DNA from: Magnaporthiopsis rhizophila
Lineage: Eukaryota > Ascomycota > Sordariomycetes > Magnaporthales > Magnaporthaceae
Length of the DNA: 64,000 nt
NCBI GenBank assembly: GCA_003049465.1
Contig: PYSS01000150.1
Span: forward strand, 1-64,000
Reading direction: 5' to 3'
In this document: positions 34,625 through 46,300 of the stretch, in pieces
Numbering within the stretch: position 1 is the first letter of the stretch
Layout of the letters: every line of letters begins with the position of its first letter
Notes under the pieces: generated by a model
Database searches by the model: none
What the model was told of the DNA's origin: nothing
Seen by the model: only the letters and a program-made list of their open reading frames with translations
Program-made: the position numbers and the translations under genes

Positions 34625-36304
34625 ATGGCGAAACCTCGCAGAGGGGTGAAATTCCCCCACCGGACAAATGGCCATCCCGATGGCAGGCGGTCCAGCTTCT
34701 CCGACGTCAGCGAGGATGGCGGCTCACCGGGCAAGTTGAGGTCGCCTATCACTTTGAATGACATTCAAGAGGTATGCGCGCAAGAATAGGAACTTTGGTC
34801 TCCATGGGCCTTTCCAGAGCCCATGGGCTCGCGGGACAGGAACAGCAAGAAGCAGGCCGGGGACTATTAAGACGCGGGCTGACAGTGAAAACACGACGCA
34901 GAAACCAACCACCCCCCAAGAGCAGGCCACGGCCGAATACGAGAAGAAGAAGGCCAACTTCTTCACACGTACCTTGTGGACGTTTGTCATGATTGGTGTC
35001 TTTTTCGGCGCGCTCTTCATGGGCCACATATACATGATCCTCATCATCACCACGATCCAGATCATCTCGTTCAAGGAGGTTATAGCAATCGCCAACGTGC
35101 CCAGCCGCGCGCGCCAGCTGCGCTCGACCAAGAGCCTCAACTGGTACTGGCTGGCTTCGGCCATGTACTTCCTTTACGGCGAGAGCGTCATCTACTACTT
35201 CAAGCACATTGTCCTGGTCGACAAGGTTCTGCTCCCCCTGGCCACCCACCACCGCTTCATTAGCTTCGTGCTCTACGTGATCGGCTTCGTCTTCTTTGTC
35301 GCATCGCTCAAGGCTGGCAACTACAAGTTCCAATTCACCAACTTCGCCTGGACGCACATGGCCCTGTACCTCATCGTCGTGCAGGCGCACTTCGTCATGA
35401 ACAACATCTTCGAGGGCATGTTCTGGTTCTTCATGCCCGCCGCCCTGGTCATCACCAACGACATCTTTGCCTATATCTGCGGGATCACCTTTGGCCGCAC
35501 ACAACTCATCAAGTTGTCGCCCAAGAAGACGGTCGAGGGCTTTGTGGGAGCCTGGGTCATGACTGTTCTGTTCGGCATCCTCCTCACCAACCTGCTGAGC
35601 CGTAGCAAATACTTTATCTGCCCTGTCACTGTGAGAGGCCCTGCCGTCCCTTTTGCATTATCCATGGTCCGGGCTCCTGCTAACTTCGACGCACCAGGAT
35701 CTCGGCGCAAACATCTTCACCGGGCTCGAGTGTGACCCTAACCCAGTCTTCGTCCCCAAGACCTACACGCTGCCCGACTTAGTCTTCCTGCCGCGCAACT
35801 GGGCCTCCAAGCTCAGCATCACCATGTGCACCATGCAGCTGCACTCGCTGGTCATTGCCAGTTTTGCTTCTCTCATCGCCCCCTTTGGTGGCTTCTTCGC
35901 TTCTGGCCTCAAGCGCACGTTCAAGATCAAGGACTTTGGCGACTCAATCCCAGGCCACGGCGGCATGACTGATCGCATGGATTGCCAATTCACCATGGGC
36001 TTTTTCTCCTACATATACTACCATACCTTCATCGCCACCCACAAGCTCGGTCTGGGAGGTGTCCTCGAAGACGCCATCACCGGCTTGACCCCTGACGAGC
36101 AGATTGAGCTCATCAAGGGTGTGGGGAGGTATCTTGCGAACCAAGGAATCGTCGGTACTGAGGTAAGAGAACTGTCTCTATTCTGATTCATATGGGTCGT
36201 TCTAGTTGGCCAGCCCACGGCGATGCGCAGTTCAGTCTTGCTAACCGCTTGTCCTCACCTAGCTCCTTTCGTGTTTGGACGGGGTACTTCCAGCCAAGAG
36301 GTAG
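34625..36304 (+). CDS. CDS1: Phosphatidate cytidylyltransferase (CDP-diacylglycerol synthase)
   Basis: Membrane enzyme of the ER that makes CDP-diacylglycerol from phosphatidate and CTP, the branch point to phosphatidylinositol and cardiolipin. Exons 34625-34771, about 34872-35630, 35698-36162, 36263-36304; about 470 aa. The family signature is complete: SGLKRTFKIKDFGDSIPGHGG followed by MTDRMD near the C-terminus, and ITNDIFAYICGITFG lies upstream. Several hydrophobic segments are seen, starting at FFTRTLWTFVMIGVFF. Introns 2 and 3 have clear borders (GTGAGA, GCTAAC, CCAG; GTAAGA...CTAG). The 3' end of intron 1 is uncertain: AG at 34871 and AG at 34817 both keep the frame and differ by 18 residues in a disordered stretch. 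The last exon encodes only LLSCLDGVLPAKR. Divergent from the ATRIP-like gene. Confidence 0.93.
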
Positions 36305-36943
36305 AGTGCCCGGCGCACAGTTTAATTTCTAGAGGACCGTTATCGCAGGGCGCAGGCGGTATTCGGCCGAGTGTTATCCTCATTTCTGGGCAGCTATGAT
36401 TTGTTATTTTCTTGGACAAAACTAGGGCACCAAGGCGCCCTTTTTCGGGTCCTCTGTGCGGAGACCACAACGTGCGGCGACCCGTCGGAAGACGCGGGTG
36501 GGCCACGCGGCCCTGGAATCACGACCACAGACTCAACTCCATCCTTCAATCTTCATCTCGAGCATTGCGCTTCTTTTGTTTGGGCTTTTTGGGCAAAATG
36601 GTGGGGTCTCCTTTTTGCATTGGAAAATAACTGGCTACTTTGGGCGCTTCCCGCCATTGTATCATACCCGTGTGCTTTGCTGGTAGTGGATTTCCTCCGC
36701 TGATTCGCATAGCCGTCACCAGGTTGGTTTAGGCGTCGACGGCCTCCTCCGGGCATCATTCGCTGCCTTTTCTTTTGTCCACCGTACCCTTGCAGGGGTT
36801 TTCTTGTAGGGGAAATCTTGGGGAGCCCGAGCGTATCTGGGTACCTATCCGCGTGCGCCTCAAGCCACCAGACCCGACATCATCACCATCACCGCATACT
36901 TGGGCGCACGGCCGCAGCGATAATGAGCATGATCTAGGCAAAG
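36305..36943. other. Convergent 3' intergenic region
   Basis: About 640 bp between the 3' ends of the CDP-DAG synthase and the CmcJ/AsaB-like gene. Short frames only; I see nothing recognisable. Confidence 0.5.
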
Positions 36944-37974
36944 TCAATAAAAAACCAGCGCCCGCAGCTCAATGCTCTCCCGGCAGCCGTCCAAGTCCGC
37001 CGTCTCCGGGTTTATAAAGGCGGCGTGAACGGCGCGCCTGGCCACCGTCCGTTCGCTGTCGAAGCACTTGATGAGCAGAACCTCGTCCGGCCGCTGCTTG
37101 TACTTGAAGAACCATTCATGGCGCGGTAATCCCGCGGGACGGCCGGGGCGGTTCGGCGAGAGCACCGCCCACGTTTCTTTGGTGTGCGACGGGAGGCGGA
37201 CCTCAGCTGGAAGCAGATCCTGGTCTGGGATGGACTGCGACGACGCCACGGCGAGGGGGTCCTTGATTATCGTGGTTATTGGTCTCCAGATCTGTGATTC
37301 CCCGGTGGTTGGTTGGCATAGCACATGTCAGCTTACAGCCTTGGTGGCTGGCTCCCCAGGGCCTTATAGCCGCGGCGCGGGATTTGCTAGGGGAAGTTGA
37401 AAGGGAGACAAGAAATGAGAGACAGACGTTGATGATCTGGAACCGCCGCTTCAAGAGCTCGTCTGCCTCGGTGGGCAGGTAGAACCGCAGCTCGGTCACA
37501 GCGCCGTCGTACGACTGGTCGACGTGCGCGCCGTGCACCGGGCCTCGCCGCTCCGCGTTGCCCGGGCCCAGCGCGTGCCAGTTGGTCGGGCCGCGGCGCA
37601 CGCGATGGCCAAAGACCAGGACGCGGGAGGCCCCTGTCCTGCTCGTCGGTAGTAGCTTCGGCATCAGCTCAGCCCAGCCCAGCCCAGCCCAGCCTGGACG
37701 GTGTTGTTCAAAGCCAGCCAGACAGTCAGCTCTGTGCTTACACTTACACGTCTTTGTACAGCTGCTCACACTCGGGATAGTACTCGGACTTGACCCTAGC
37801 CTCGTCGCGCCAGGCCGTGACGTCGCCGCCGCCGTATCCGGACGCGTGGTCATGAAACTGGAATCCGTGGCTGTCTAGCGTGTATCTGCCCTCCTCACCC
37901 CTGACGTCGCGGATGACGGTCTGGACCTTGGCCATTGGCCGCTCGTTGATCACCTGGTTGCTATCAAAGACCAT
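36944..37974 (-). CDS. CmcJ/AsaB-like hydroxylase/desaturase
   Basis: Member of the fungal family annotated as CmcJ/AsaB-like hydroxylase or 7-alpha-cephem-methoxylase P8-related, often found in small-molecule gene clusters. Exons 37974-37748, 37638-37428, 37291-36944; 261 aa. Joins: EQLYKD-V-TGASRVLVFGH (intron GTAAGT...GCAG) and RRFQIIN-IWRPITTIIKDPLA (intron with unusual donor GTCTGT, acceptor CACAG). Family signatures: GPVHGAHVDQSY, INIWRPI, PLAVASSQSI and a C-terminal W-x-Y-K-x-x-x-P-DEVLLIKCFDS (FFKYKQRPDEV). The start at 37974 gives an N-terminus shorter than most relatives, so a missed upstream exon is possible. Intron 1 holds a short AGCCC repeat. Neighbour: the FAD oxidase on the same strand, upstream. 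Confidence 0.82.
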
Positions 37975-38521
37975 CAGATCCGGTGAGTACTCGGTGTGTG
38001 TTTATGGCTCGGGCATTTCGAAGCTTTGTCGGCTCACCTGCCGGCGATGACGGGAGGCGGGGCCGAGCCATCTCCGGGATCGTTGTAATAGTGAATGTCG
38101 GCTACTACATCGTGCCGTTTCGTGTTCTGCTCGTGCGCACTTAGTTGACGGGCCATTAGGTCTCTTTTGGCTCGTGAAAGTATCCTGAGTGATGTACTGG
38201 GGATGGCAGCAAATGGGGACCGAATCCGTTGTGACGCGGAACTTGCGGGGAGAGGGCTCCGGCGCCAAGAGTGGGCGACCTTCGATGACCCGCATGCATC
38301 TGCCGGTAAAATTCACCGAGGGTGGCCCGCTTCCAAGTAGCCGGCTCATATAAATGATAGCATTTGAACGCCGAGCATTTAATTCGGACTCGAGCGAGAG
38401 TATTTTCATTCTTCGTTTACCACAAACCCAAGCTAAAAACTTTTGCATCTTGTTTTTTCGATCGAAAAACCTTCGGCGGCTATTCGCCAGAACTTGATCC
38501 GAAAAGACAATCCCCCGGGCG
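37975..38521. other. Intergenic region between the CmcJ/AsaB-like and FAD-oxidase genes
   Basis: About 550 bp. It holds the 3' end region of the FAD oxidase and the promoter of the CmcJ/AsaB-like gene. A minus-strand frame crosses it without recognisable content. Confidence 0.5.
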
Positions 38522-40135
38522 TCAAATCTTGAATCCGTCCGTCCTATCTCTGAACAAGCCCTCCGGGTCCACGGCATCTCTAACCTCGCGCGCCAAGGCC
38601 TGGCTCTCGGACCTCAGCCTGCCAAAATAGTCCTGTCGATAATACCCATCGTTGGCGAACAGGGGCAAGTACACGTTGGGCAAAGTCCCGTTCGCCATCA
38701 GGGCCAGGGTCCGCTCTCGCACGCCGCCGTACGTGGCCTGCATCGCCCGGTCCACGGTCGGCCGGTCCGCCTCGAGCGTGAAGCTGTAGTTGTACTCGAG
38801 GACGATCCGGTTCGCGTCCTCGTCGAGATCCAGCAAGTCCCCGCCTTTTGATCTGGCCAAGGCCGCCATGGACCGCGGGATCGGCTGGTAGGCCGTGCTG
38901 GCGATAAGGCCCGGCACGGCGAGCACCGTCTTGGACACGGCGCGCCAGTGCGCGTGCATATCCTCGAGCGCCGCGAGGCCCGGGTCTGCAGCGGCGGCGG
39001 CGGCGTTCGTGCTGGATCCTGGCGGCGTAGGCAAGGGAACCGTCTCGGTCCCGATGGTGTACACACTGCCCCGGACCACGGCCCAGTTGTTCCAGCTGAC
39101 CAGCTGGCTCATGGTGCGCGTCTTGCACGTGTTTCCGAACGGCTTGATGGCGGTGAAGTTGTCGAACACGCCCGGCGGCGGGGTCGGCCCGTTGTAGTAC
39201 AGGAACATGGTCCAAAAGTCAATGGTGCCCAGTACCGCGCGCTCGGCCGTGAGGATGATGCCGGCCTTGGGGTCGGGATAGTTGACGGTAAAGTCGCGGA
39301 CGGCGCGGAGCAGGGCCGCGTCAGTGGACGGGGTCGAGTTGAAGAAATAGTTGCCGCCCCAGACCTGCCGCTGGGGGTAGACCTGCACCACGAAGGCGGT
39401 CACGATGCCGAACCCGTTGCCTCCGCCTTGAAGCGCTTTGAAGAGAGACGGATGGGATGTCCGGGTGACCGTGACTATGGACGCGTTCGCCAAGACTAGT
39501 TCGTAGGCCACGACGCTGTTGGCTGCCCACCCGTATTCGGTCGACATGAAACTCAGGCCGCCTAGTTGCGAGAAGTTTCGGATGTTGGTTAGGAACATTT
39601 GCTTACTGGATCTGTCGATTGATCAAAGAAGCCTTAACGTACCTCCTAGCATGTAGCCTCCGACGCCTACGTTTCCAAGACGGCCTCCTACCGCAGAATA
39701 ACCCGTCCCATCGAGCTTTGCAGCGACCTCGTCCCACCTGATACCCGGACCTATCCGGGCAGTCTTCCTGGCGGCATCGAGCTCAACTTCGTTCAACTTG
39801 CCGGTCGAGATCAGCGGTCCGCCGTTGATGCTCGAGTAGTACAGGTTCGGGTTGTGGCCGCCCGACTTGACGGCGAAGCTTTCGTCGGTGCCGCGGAGCG
39901 CCGAAACGATCTGGGAAACCTCTGCCGCCGAACTAGGGTAGATGATGCACTCGGGGCGGAGCTTGCCGCATCCGGTGGACCAGTACTCGGTCTGCTCCTT
40001 GTTGTATTTGACAGACAACGGACGGGCGACTTCCAAAGAGGGCGATGAGGCAGGGAGCGTGCTGCACACACCGCAGAGCGCCAGCTGGGGCAACAAAGCC
40101 GCAACCAGGGCTATCTCCTTCAGATGTCGAATCAT
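38522..40135 (-). CDS. Secreted FAD-dependent oxidoreductase (BBE-like)
   Basis: Predicted secreted flavoprotein oxidase, 510 aa, of the berberine-bridge-enzyme-like group. Exons 40135-39643 and 39561-38522; the 81-nt intron begins GTACGT, ends CTAG and joins YMLGG to GLSFMSTEYGWA. Signal peptide about residues 1-21. FAD-binding (PP-loop) domain: CIIYPSSAAEVSQIV, then KSGGHNP, where the His is the usual covalent flavin ligand; no Cys is present at the second attachment position, so one covalent bond is expected. The C-terminal BBE motif is seen (YFGRLRSESQALAREV, DPEGLF). Many NXS/T sites fit secretion. Relatives oxidise carbohydrates or secondary metabolites; the substrate is unknown. It lies 547 bp upstream of the CmcJ/AsaB-like gene on the same strand. 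Confidence 0.92.
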
Positions 40136-41214
40136 TCTCGGTTACCGAACGGCCCTGAGCTTGGACAGGAGGAGACGATATCCCACAGAGGTCGTAGCTC
40201 GCCTGCTCTTCCTGATGGCACCGACTCTTATACTTGGGGTTTCCCAGCAGTTCTACCGATCCACATCTCGCCTTCAAGAGATGACGAAAGACTTGATTCT
40301 CCTCGCCTGACCACCGGCGTGTACTTTCCAATTCTGCGCCGATCCTCACGCGTCTTCTTGTCCCCGTATGTTCGCATCCTGCTGTAGGTCTTTACGAGAT
40401 TTTTTTTTTTTTTGGCAAAGAGGAGCCGCAGTAATTTCCAGCCGCACACTCCGGCTCAAGGGTCCGCGAGCTTAATATGGATGACGTCGTTCGCGATAGG
40501 CTCATATCGGAGCGTTCGTCAGTGCATAAGCAGGCGTCAGCAAGGTCTCGGCAGCATGGCACCGACACAGCAACCTGCATTGTGGGGTTAGGATCATATG
40601 TAGGTCTGCGGAGCACCTGTTCCTATTTTGGTGCGTCTTTTGACGCGGCGAGAGTGTCGTGATGGTGTGTATCCCCATGCTCGACCTCTTAGCGAGTGCC
40701 GAGCCGTGCGGCTGAATCCCGCGCTTCCCAGAAACGGTCAATATTCTCCGCCATGACGGGCCGGCTCGGCCTCCATCTTGATCCCGACCCCACCATTAAT
40801 TCCGTCTTGGCAATGCACCGCGTCGTCAGCGGCAGCCCTCGGAGCCATTATTGTCCACCGATGATCGTGGACGACCTGACAATTCGTCGCGGTCTTGCGA
40901 GTCAGGCTCGGGGATCTAGCCCTGTTTGGTTCTCAGGAAGGGGAAAGCAGATCGTGATATCGGGTCACCGGAGCGGCGCCGGCCGTGATCGAGCCCCATC
41001 AAACTGTTGCTGCCGAGTTATCATTTTCATGTGGGGATGAGCTACCTGTACTACGTCGATCACAATCGTTCACTTATAGAATCCTTGACCGGGCCTTGTT
41101 TGTGGGACGCCACTGCGGGCCGTTGAGTCCTGGGAGGTCCAGAGGAGTCCAGCGGAGTCCAGCGGAGTCCAGCGGTTAGACTTACAAAGAAGCCATTAAA
41201 GTCCTCGCTAGATA
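40136..41214. other. Intergenic stretch with a 10-bp tandem repeat
   Basis: About 1.1 kb upstream of the FAD oxidase. The only structure seen is a tandem GAGTCCAGCG repeat (three full copies plus degenerate ones, about 41144-41175). Frames are short and unrecognised. Confidence 0.5.
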
Positions 41215-41716
41215 GTGTCTCTCGACCATCTTTGAATGCTCGCAAAGTATCCTGGCGTCCAGCCATACTTATCCTGCGCCGTCATATCGGCACCACTCGA
41301 GCGGAGGCTCGACCATACCAAGCAGCTAATCCATCACTATAAAATGCTCTAATGTCCAGCCGAACTTGGAATCTTTGATATTAACGGAGGCACCGCTCGA
41401 GCAAGAATTTGGCCACATCTTCATTCGCATCCATGGTTGCATAATGCAACGGCGTCATAAAGTTGTAGCTCTTCGTGGCGAGATTGAAACCAATGAGCAC
41501 TTTGGCCAATGGCGTGGATCCTCCCATGCGTGCCGTAAAGTGCAGCGGGAGGTGCCCGTCACCGTCTTGACGGACGCGCTGCCTCCTACCAGCAAGGGTT
41601 CTACGGCGGCAGGGGAGTCGGCCCAGGCGGCGCGACGTTGCCCATTGCCACATTCGGCATCGGAGTCCCTCGAATGACGCCTTGAAGAAAACGGTGCCGG
41701 CAAACAACTCCACCAT
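41215..41716 (-). pseudogene. Ankyrin-repeat gene relic
   Basis: On the minus strand, ankyrin-repeat fragments lie in different frames. One frame gives DGHLPLHFTARMGG and MTPLHYATMDANEDVAKFLLER; after a one-base shift the repeat goes on as GASVNIKDSKFGWT; a further shifted piece gives SGADMTAQDKYGWTPGYFASI. The match to the ankyrin pattern G-x-TPLH-x-A...V..LL..GA is clear, but frameshifts and stops break the gene and no start or end is visible. It is the last recognisable coding sequence before the transposon block, which begins about 310 bp away. Confidence 0.72.
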
Positions 41717-42029
41717 CGGCTCCTCTCCTCATCCGGCTACAAGGCAGAGCATTCCCCTGCCCAAGAGAGCGAGTAATGCCGGGACAGTAGCCTTGATCAG
41801 TTTCTGGACCTCGCCGTTCTAAACCCCCTCCAGACCGCTCGCCGCAGCATGTTGGGTTTTATTTTGCCGTTTTCGACTTTATCGTTCGCATGTTTCGATG
41901 TGGTTATAATCTGGGCGTCCCACCGGCTTTTAATTATTATTGTCGTGTCCCAGTTTTAGCATACTGATACTTTCCGTGGCGGATCCTCCGTGCCGGGAAT
42001 CCTTTGGCTTCCGCCCGGAGGCTCCGGCC
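41717..42029. other. Boundary between GC-rich genic DNA and the AT-rich transposon block
   Basis: Non-coding host DNA. The last 60 bp are GC-rich (ending GGAGGCTCCGGCC) and pass directly into the LTR of element A. The five bases before the LTR (CGGCC) would be one copy of its target duplication; the other lies outside the window. Confidence 0.7.
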
Positions 42030-42568
42030 TGTTACAAACGGTTCTCTGCTCCTAGGGTAGGGTACGCTAGGAGAGGTAGTGAGCAGTATGGTTTCCACAA
42101 GGTCGCTTTGTGCTGGGGACTGTGTAGTAACAAAGGTCTCGATTGCTTGCCCAAAGGGGTGCCTTGGAGCTAATTTAGGTTGATTAATGCCAAAGCCTCA
42201 GTCAAGAACTATCTGACACAAAAAAGGAAACCTTTGCCTTATATACCAACGTTTCCTTCACACCATGTTTGTGCTGACTTTTTGGATCTGTTACTTTGCT
42301 ACAAATCCACAAATCTTTGGATCTGTTGCTTTGTTGCAAATCCATAAATCTTTGGATTTGTTGCTTTGTTACAAATCTATAAATTTTTGGATTTGTTGCT
42401 CTGCTACAGATTTATAAAACCCGATTAGGTAAACGTTTGATTATGTAACTTTTTTGCGTAACCTGGCTTTAATTATTTGGCTTCTGGTTTTTATAATTAC
42501 AGGGTAAAAGCGTTTTGCTGGGGGTTGGCCCCTAGCCCTTTTATTCCCTGCCAGTTATGATTATAACA
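42030..42568 (-). repeat. 3' LTR of element A (539 bp)
   Basis: Begins TGTTACAAACGG and ends GATTATAACA, with TG/CA ends and a short inverted terminal repeat. It matches, in the same orientation, the partial LTR at 56147-56639. Its U3 part contains four 35-bp tandem repeats, unlike the LTRs of B and C. Confidence 0.9.
42281..42420 (-). repeat. Four 35-bp tandem repeats in the U3 part of LTR A
   Basis: Each unit starts TTTGGATCTGTTGCTTTG on the plus strand and ends near CAAATC. The four copies differ almost only by C/T and G/A changes. The A-type LTR at about 56396-56535 also has four copies. Confidence 0.85.
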
Positions 42569-42903
42569 CCAGGTTTCCTTTTTTAAGCTAAATTCCTTTA
42601 ATTATATTTATAGCCCTATCCTTTTATTAATAATAAGTATTTTCCTTTTTTACCAACTCCCGTTTCTTTTTTTTTAACAAAATGTTTGGTTAGGTGCAAA
42701 AATACCGTTTTGCTAAAAAAATCCTTTATTATAAAAAATTTTTGGCTATTATTTTTTTTTATTTTTTCGATATACCTTTTTATTTTTATTATAAATTTTT
42801 TGGTTGGTTTTTCTGTGCAGCCTTCCTTTAGGATTTTTTTTGGTGCGTAAAATGCTTTTGTATTAACCGTTTTGGTTGCAATATTTTAAATCTTTTTTTT
42901 GCC

Positions 42904-43330
42904 GAGTTTCGGAACATTATAGTCCAGCATAATAAACTGGAAGCTAAGCTTAAAAAAGCAAAAAAAAAGGTTTTTTGTTTGTAATAACAGAAATGTATAT
43001 GGTTAAAAAAAATAATACGTGCAGTGCATCGTAAAATTGATAATATAAAAGAGCTAAAACGGGTTAAGCGAAAAAAGGCCGGATAGGCAGCTATTTAGGT
43101 TTTTGCAGCACTTTTTGCCCCGCCGTTTCCTAATTTTCCTCCGTTATCTCCGAGCTAGGCCGGTCACAAGATTAATCCCAATTTTAATTTGCTGGCCCTA
43201 TTTTAACCAGATAAATTATTTTGGTACGGGCATTCCGAGCCGCAATCCGAATTTTGGCACTGGTATTAATTTTTTACCAAAAGCTTTTTTGTTGGTACTT
43301 TTCAAAAGCCTTTGGCGCACCCCCTAGGTT
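42904..43330 (+). pseudogene. Antisense frame of element A (Lys/Arg-rich coiled-coil type)
   Basis: On the strand opposite to pol, just inside the 3' LTR, a frame broken by RIP stops reads QHNKLEAKLKKAKKK and, after two stops, CIWLKKIIRAVHRKIDNIKE followed by LKRVKRKKAG. The same frame is found at the matching place in B and C. It continues as a Pro/Phe-rich part toward the chromodomain region. Function unknown; possibly a nucleic-acid-binding protein because of its charge (inference). Confidence 0.55.
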
Positions 43331-46300
43331 TATTTTTTTTTTCCAAATATTTTTTTTAATTTCGTATCCTGCTTATTTAACCAAATAATATTTGGTTTTA
43401 TTAATAATTTTTTCGTCCAAAATTTTTTTAATTTCGTATTTTTATTTTAAATTAATTTTTATTAACTTATTATTTTTAAACCCTAATAATATTAGCTTAA
43501 ATAAATTAATATAAAAAATTGGATAATTTTTTATAATTAATAATAATTAAAATTTGTAATTAATATCGGAAATTTTTCTTAAAATTTTAAACAGTTTCAA
43601 TTTTTTATAATTTAATTTATTATTTAATTATTTTATTTTAATATTATATCAAAAAAAATAAATGCTATTCCTTTTTTTAAAAGTTGGTTTTTTAATTTTT
43701 TTTTTATTGGCTTGTATAAATATATATTATTATAATTCCTTTAGCTTTACCTAAAAATTTTTATATAATTTGGTAAACTTTTTTACCTATATTTTTGTTA
43801 TTAAAACATATGGTTCTGTTTTGGGTTTTTTATATATTATAAATATATACCTATAATTTGCATAAAACGGTATAATTTTTATACTTTTATATATTAAACT
43901 GTTATATACAAATTAAGCTATAAAAAATAATTATACCCAATTATTTTATTTATAATTAATAAAATAATATAAATATTATTCTATAATTTAATTTGTTTGT
44001 TTCATTTATTTATCCGTTTAAAAATAATAAATTGTAAAAAAAGCATATTTTGCGCTTAAATTTGCTATAAGCTATTTCCAAAATTTGCTATTAAATAATT
44101 TATCCCGATTTAAAATTATATAATCCGGTATTTTATATTTCGCAATTATATTCCGGATAAAAATATAAATTAGGTTTATAACCTTTGCATTTTTTTTAAA
44201 TAACAGGTATATAATATATTTGGTAAATCGGTTAATCATTACCATAATATTATTATATTAAACATTTATAAAAAATTTTTTTAATTTAAATAATTTTATA
44301 ATAAAATCCGCCGTAACTTTTTGCCATACCTTATTAAATATTAGCAAAAATTATAGTAACCCATAAAATTTATACCTATTAGCTTTATTTTTTGCACAAT
44401 TTTTGCAATTCTTAATTGCATTTTATATTTTGGCACAAATTTTTATAAACCTATGGTACTGCCAAAATCTTTTCCAAATTTTAGCAATCTTTTGGTATTT
44501 ATTAGCCATTTGGTTATAAATTTGCTGGATTTTTTCTGGGGTTCAACTTTTCTGTCGGGTTATTTTGGCCAATGCTCGCTGCGCCAAAATCAGGGATCTA
44601 TTTAATCCTTTAGCTAAAACTGCGCATATTTTTAATAATATATTTATTTAATAATTTAATTAACGGTTCAAAATATTTATTTGGCTATTTTTTAACCCTT
44701 TTCTAACCTTAATTCAAAAATTATAATTTTGAAAAAACTGGCTTTATCGGATTTATTTTTTATTTAGTATTTAATTAATAATAAATTATAATAGGTTTTT
44801 ATAATTGGTATATACCATAATTTAATAATTAATTTTGCACAAATATACCTTTTATTTTTCCAAAATTTTAATAATAATAAAAAATTTTTTATTATGAATT
44901 TAATAATTTAATTCAGGTCCATTTAATTTTTGCAAAAAAATGCGCAAAAATACAGCCTTTTTTGGTCGTTTTGCTATTCTAACTATTTTTCAATAGCAAA
45001 ATCCGATGCATTAATTTCAATTTTAAAAGGTTTTTCTGGGTTTAGCATTGCTAATACCGGTATTTAAATAATAGCTTTTTTTAACAAATTAAAAATTATT
45101 TATTTTTATATTTTTTAATAAAATTGGGTATTATTTTTGGTAAAATTTGTAAATAATATAACTTTTTTGCTAAAATTTCGGATAAATTTTCGGTAAAAAT
45201 TTAAAAATCCCAAAAAATTTTGTATTTTTTTAACCGTGATAAATATAGGCCAATTTTTTACCGCTTGTATTTTTTTGGGTTTTATTCGAACTTTTCCTTA
45301 CCTAATAACAAATCCGAGAAAAATTACCTTTAAAAAATGCCATATATATTTATCCGGGTTAATTAAAAGCTTTATATCCTGCAACTTTTATAATATTTTA
45401 TGCACATATTACTTATACTTTTTTAGCATATTTAAAAAAATCAAAATATTATTCAGATATGCAAAAGTAAAAATATCAAGGTATTTTTATAATATATGAT
45501 TAATTATTTGCTAAAATATGGCTGGTATATTAATAAATTCGAAAATTATTACCAATAATTCGAAAATTTCAAGCTTGGTTCGAAAAGCAATTTTTTATTT
45601 ATTACCCTTTTTAATTTTTAACAGGCTATAAATTTTACATAAATCTAAAGCTATAAACCACCAACTTTTTCCGAGCCTATTTCTAAACTTGTTAATTAAA
45701 AATAAAAAATACCGATCTTTTATTATTTTCTAATTTAATAAATAATAATCGATACACATCTATTTTTCCCTATTTTTTTTAAAAATAAACAAAATCTTAT
45801 ATTCCATAAAAAAATTAAAAAATTTGGTAAATCCTTTCCTAATTTTTTCCTTTAATTATTTTTATAACAGCTTTTTTTGCCAAAAATTTAATTAATACAA
45901 TTTCTGGTATTTAAGCTATATTTCTGGTTTAAATTTAATCTTATAATTAAACGGTCCGTATTTTGGTAATACCGTTTCTAAATTTTTTTAAAATAGCTTC
46001 CAATACTTATAATATTTTTTAAAAACGTTTTTAAATTTTTCTTTGGTAATTTTTTGCTTGTCGGGTCCGCTAATATCTATATTTATTAATATTTCGGTTA
46101 GTATAATTTATTAAGGCTAATTGCCATATCCTGCTGCTATTATAGCTACCCTTTTTAGCATTCGATCTTTATTACCCGGAACTTATAATTATTGGGCTTC
46201 CTTATCGATTAATAATAATTTTTTTATTAAATTTGTTCAGTAACCCAATTTATTAAAAAATTATACTTTTTAAACTATAAAAAGCCTAAAATTAAATTTT

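Noticed and set aside
35631..36304. CDP-DAG synthase ending at the TGA near 36185 without the last exon
   Set aside because: Reading through GTAAGA gives a different tail; the clear donor and CACCTAG acceptor at 36262 support a short final exon.
42281..42420. Regularly spaced repeats resembling a CRISPR array
   Set aside because: Direct tandem repeats without unique spacers, inside a eukaryotic LTR.
43103..43327. 74-codon plus-strand frame in element A
   Set aside because: Out-of-frame reading next to the antisense frame; its sequence has no match to the corresponding frames in B and C.
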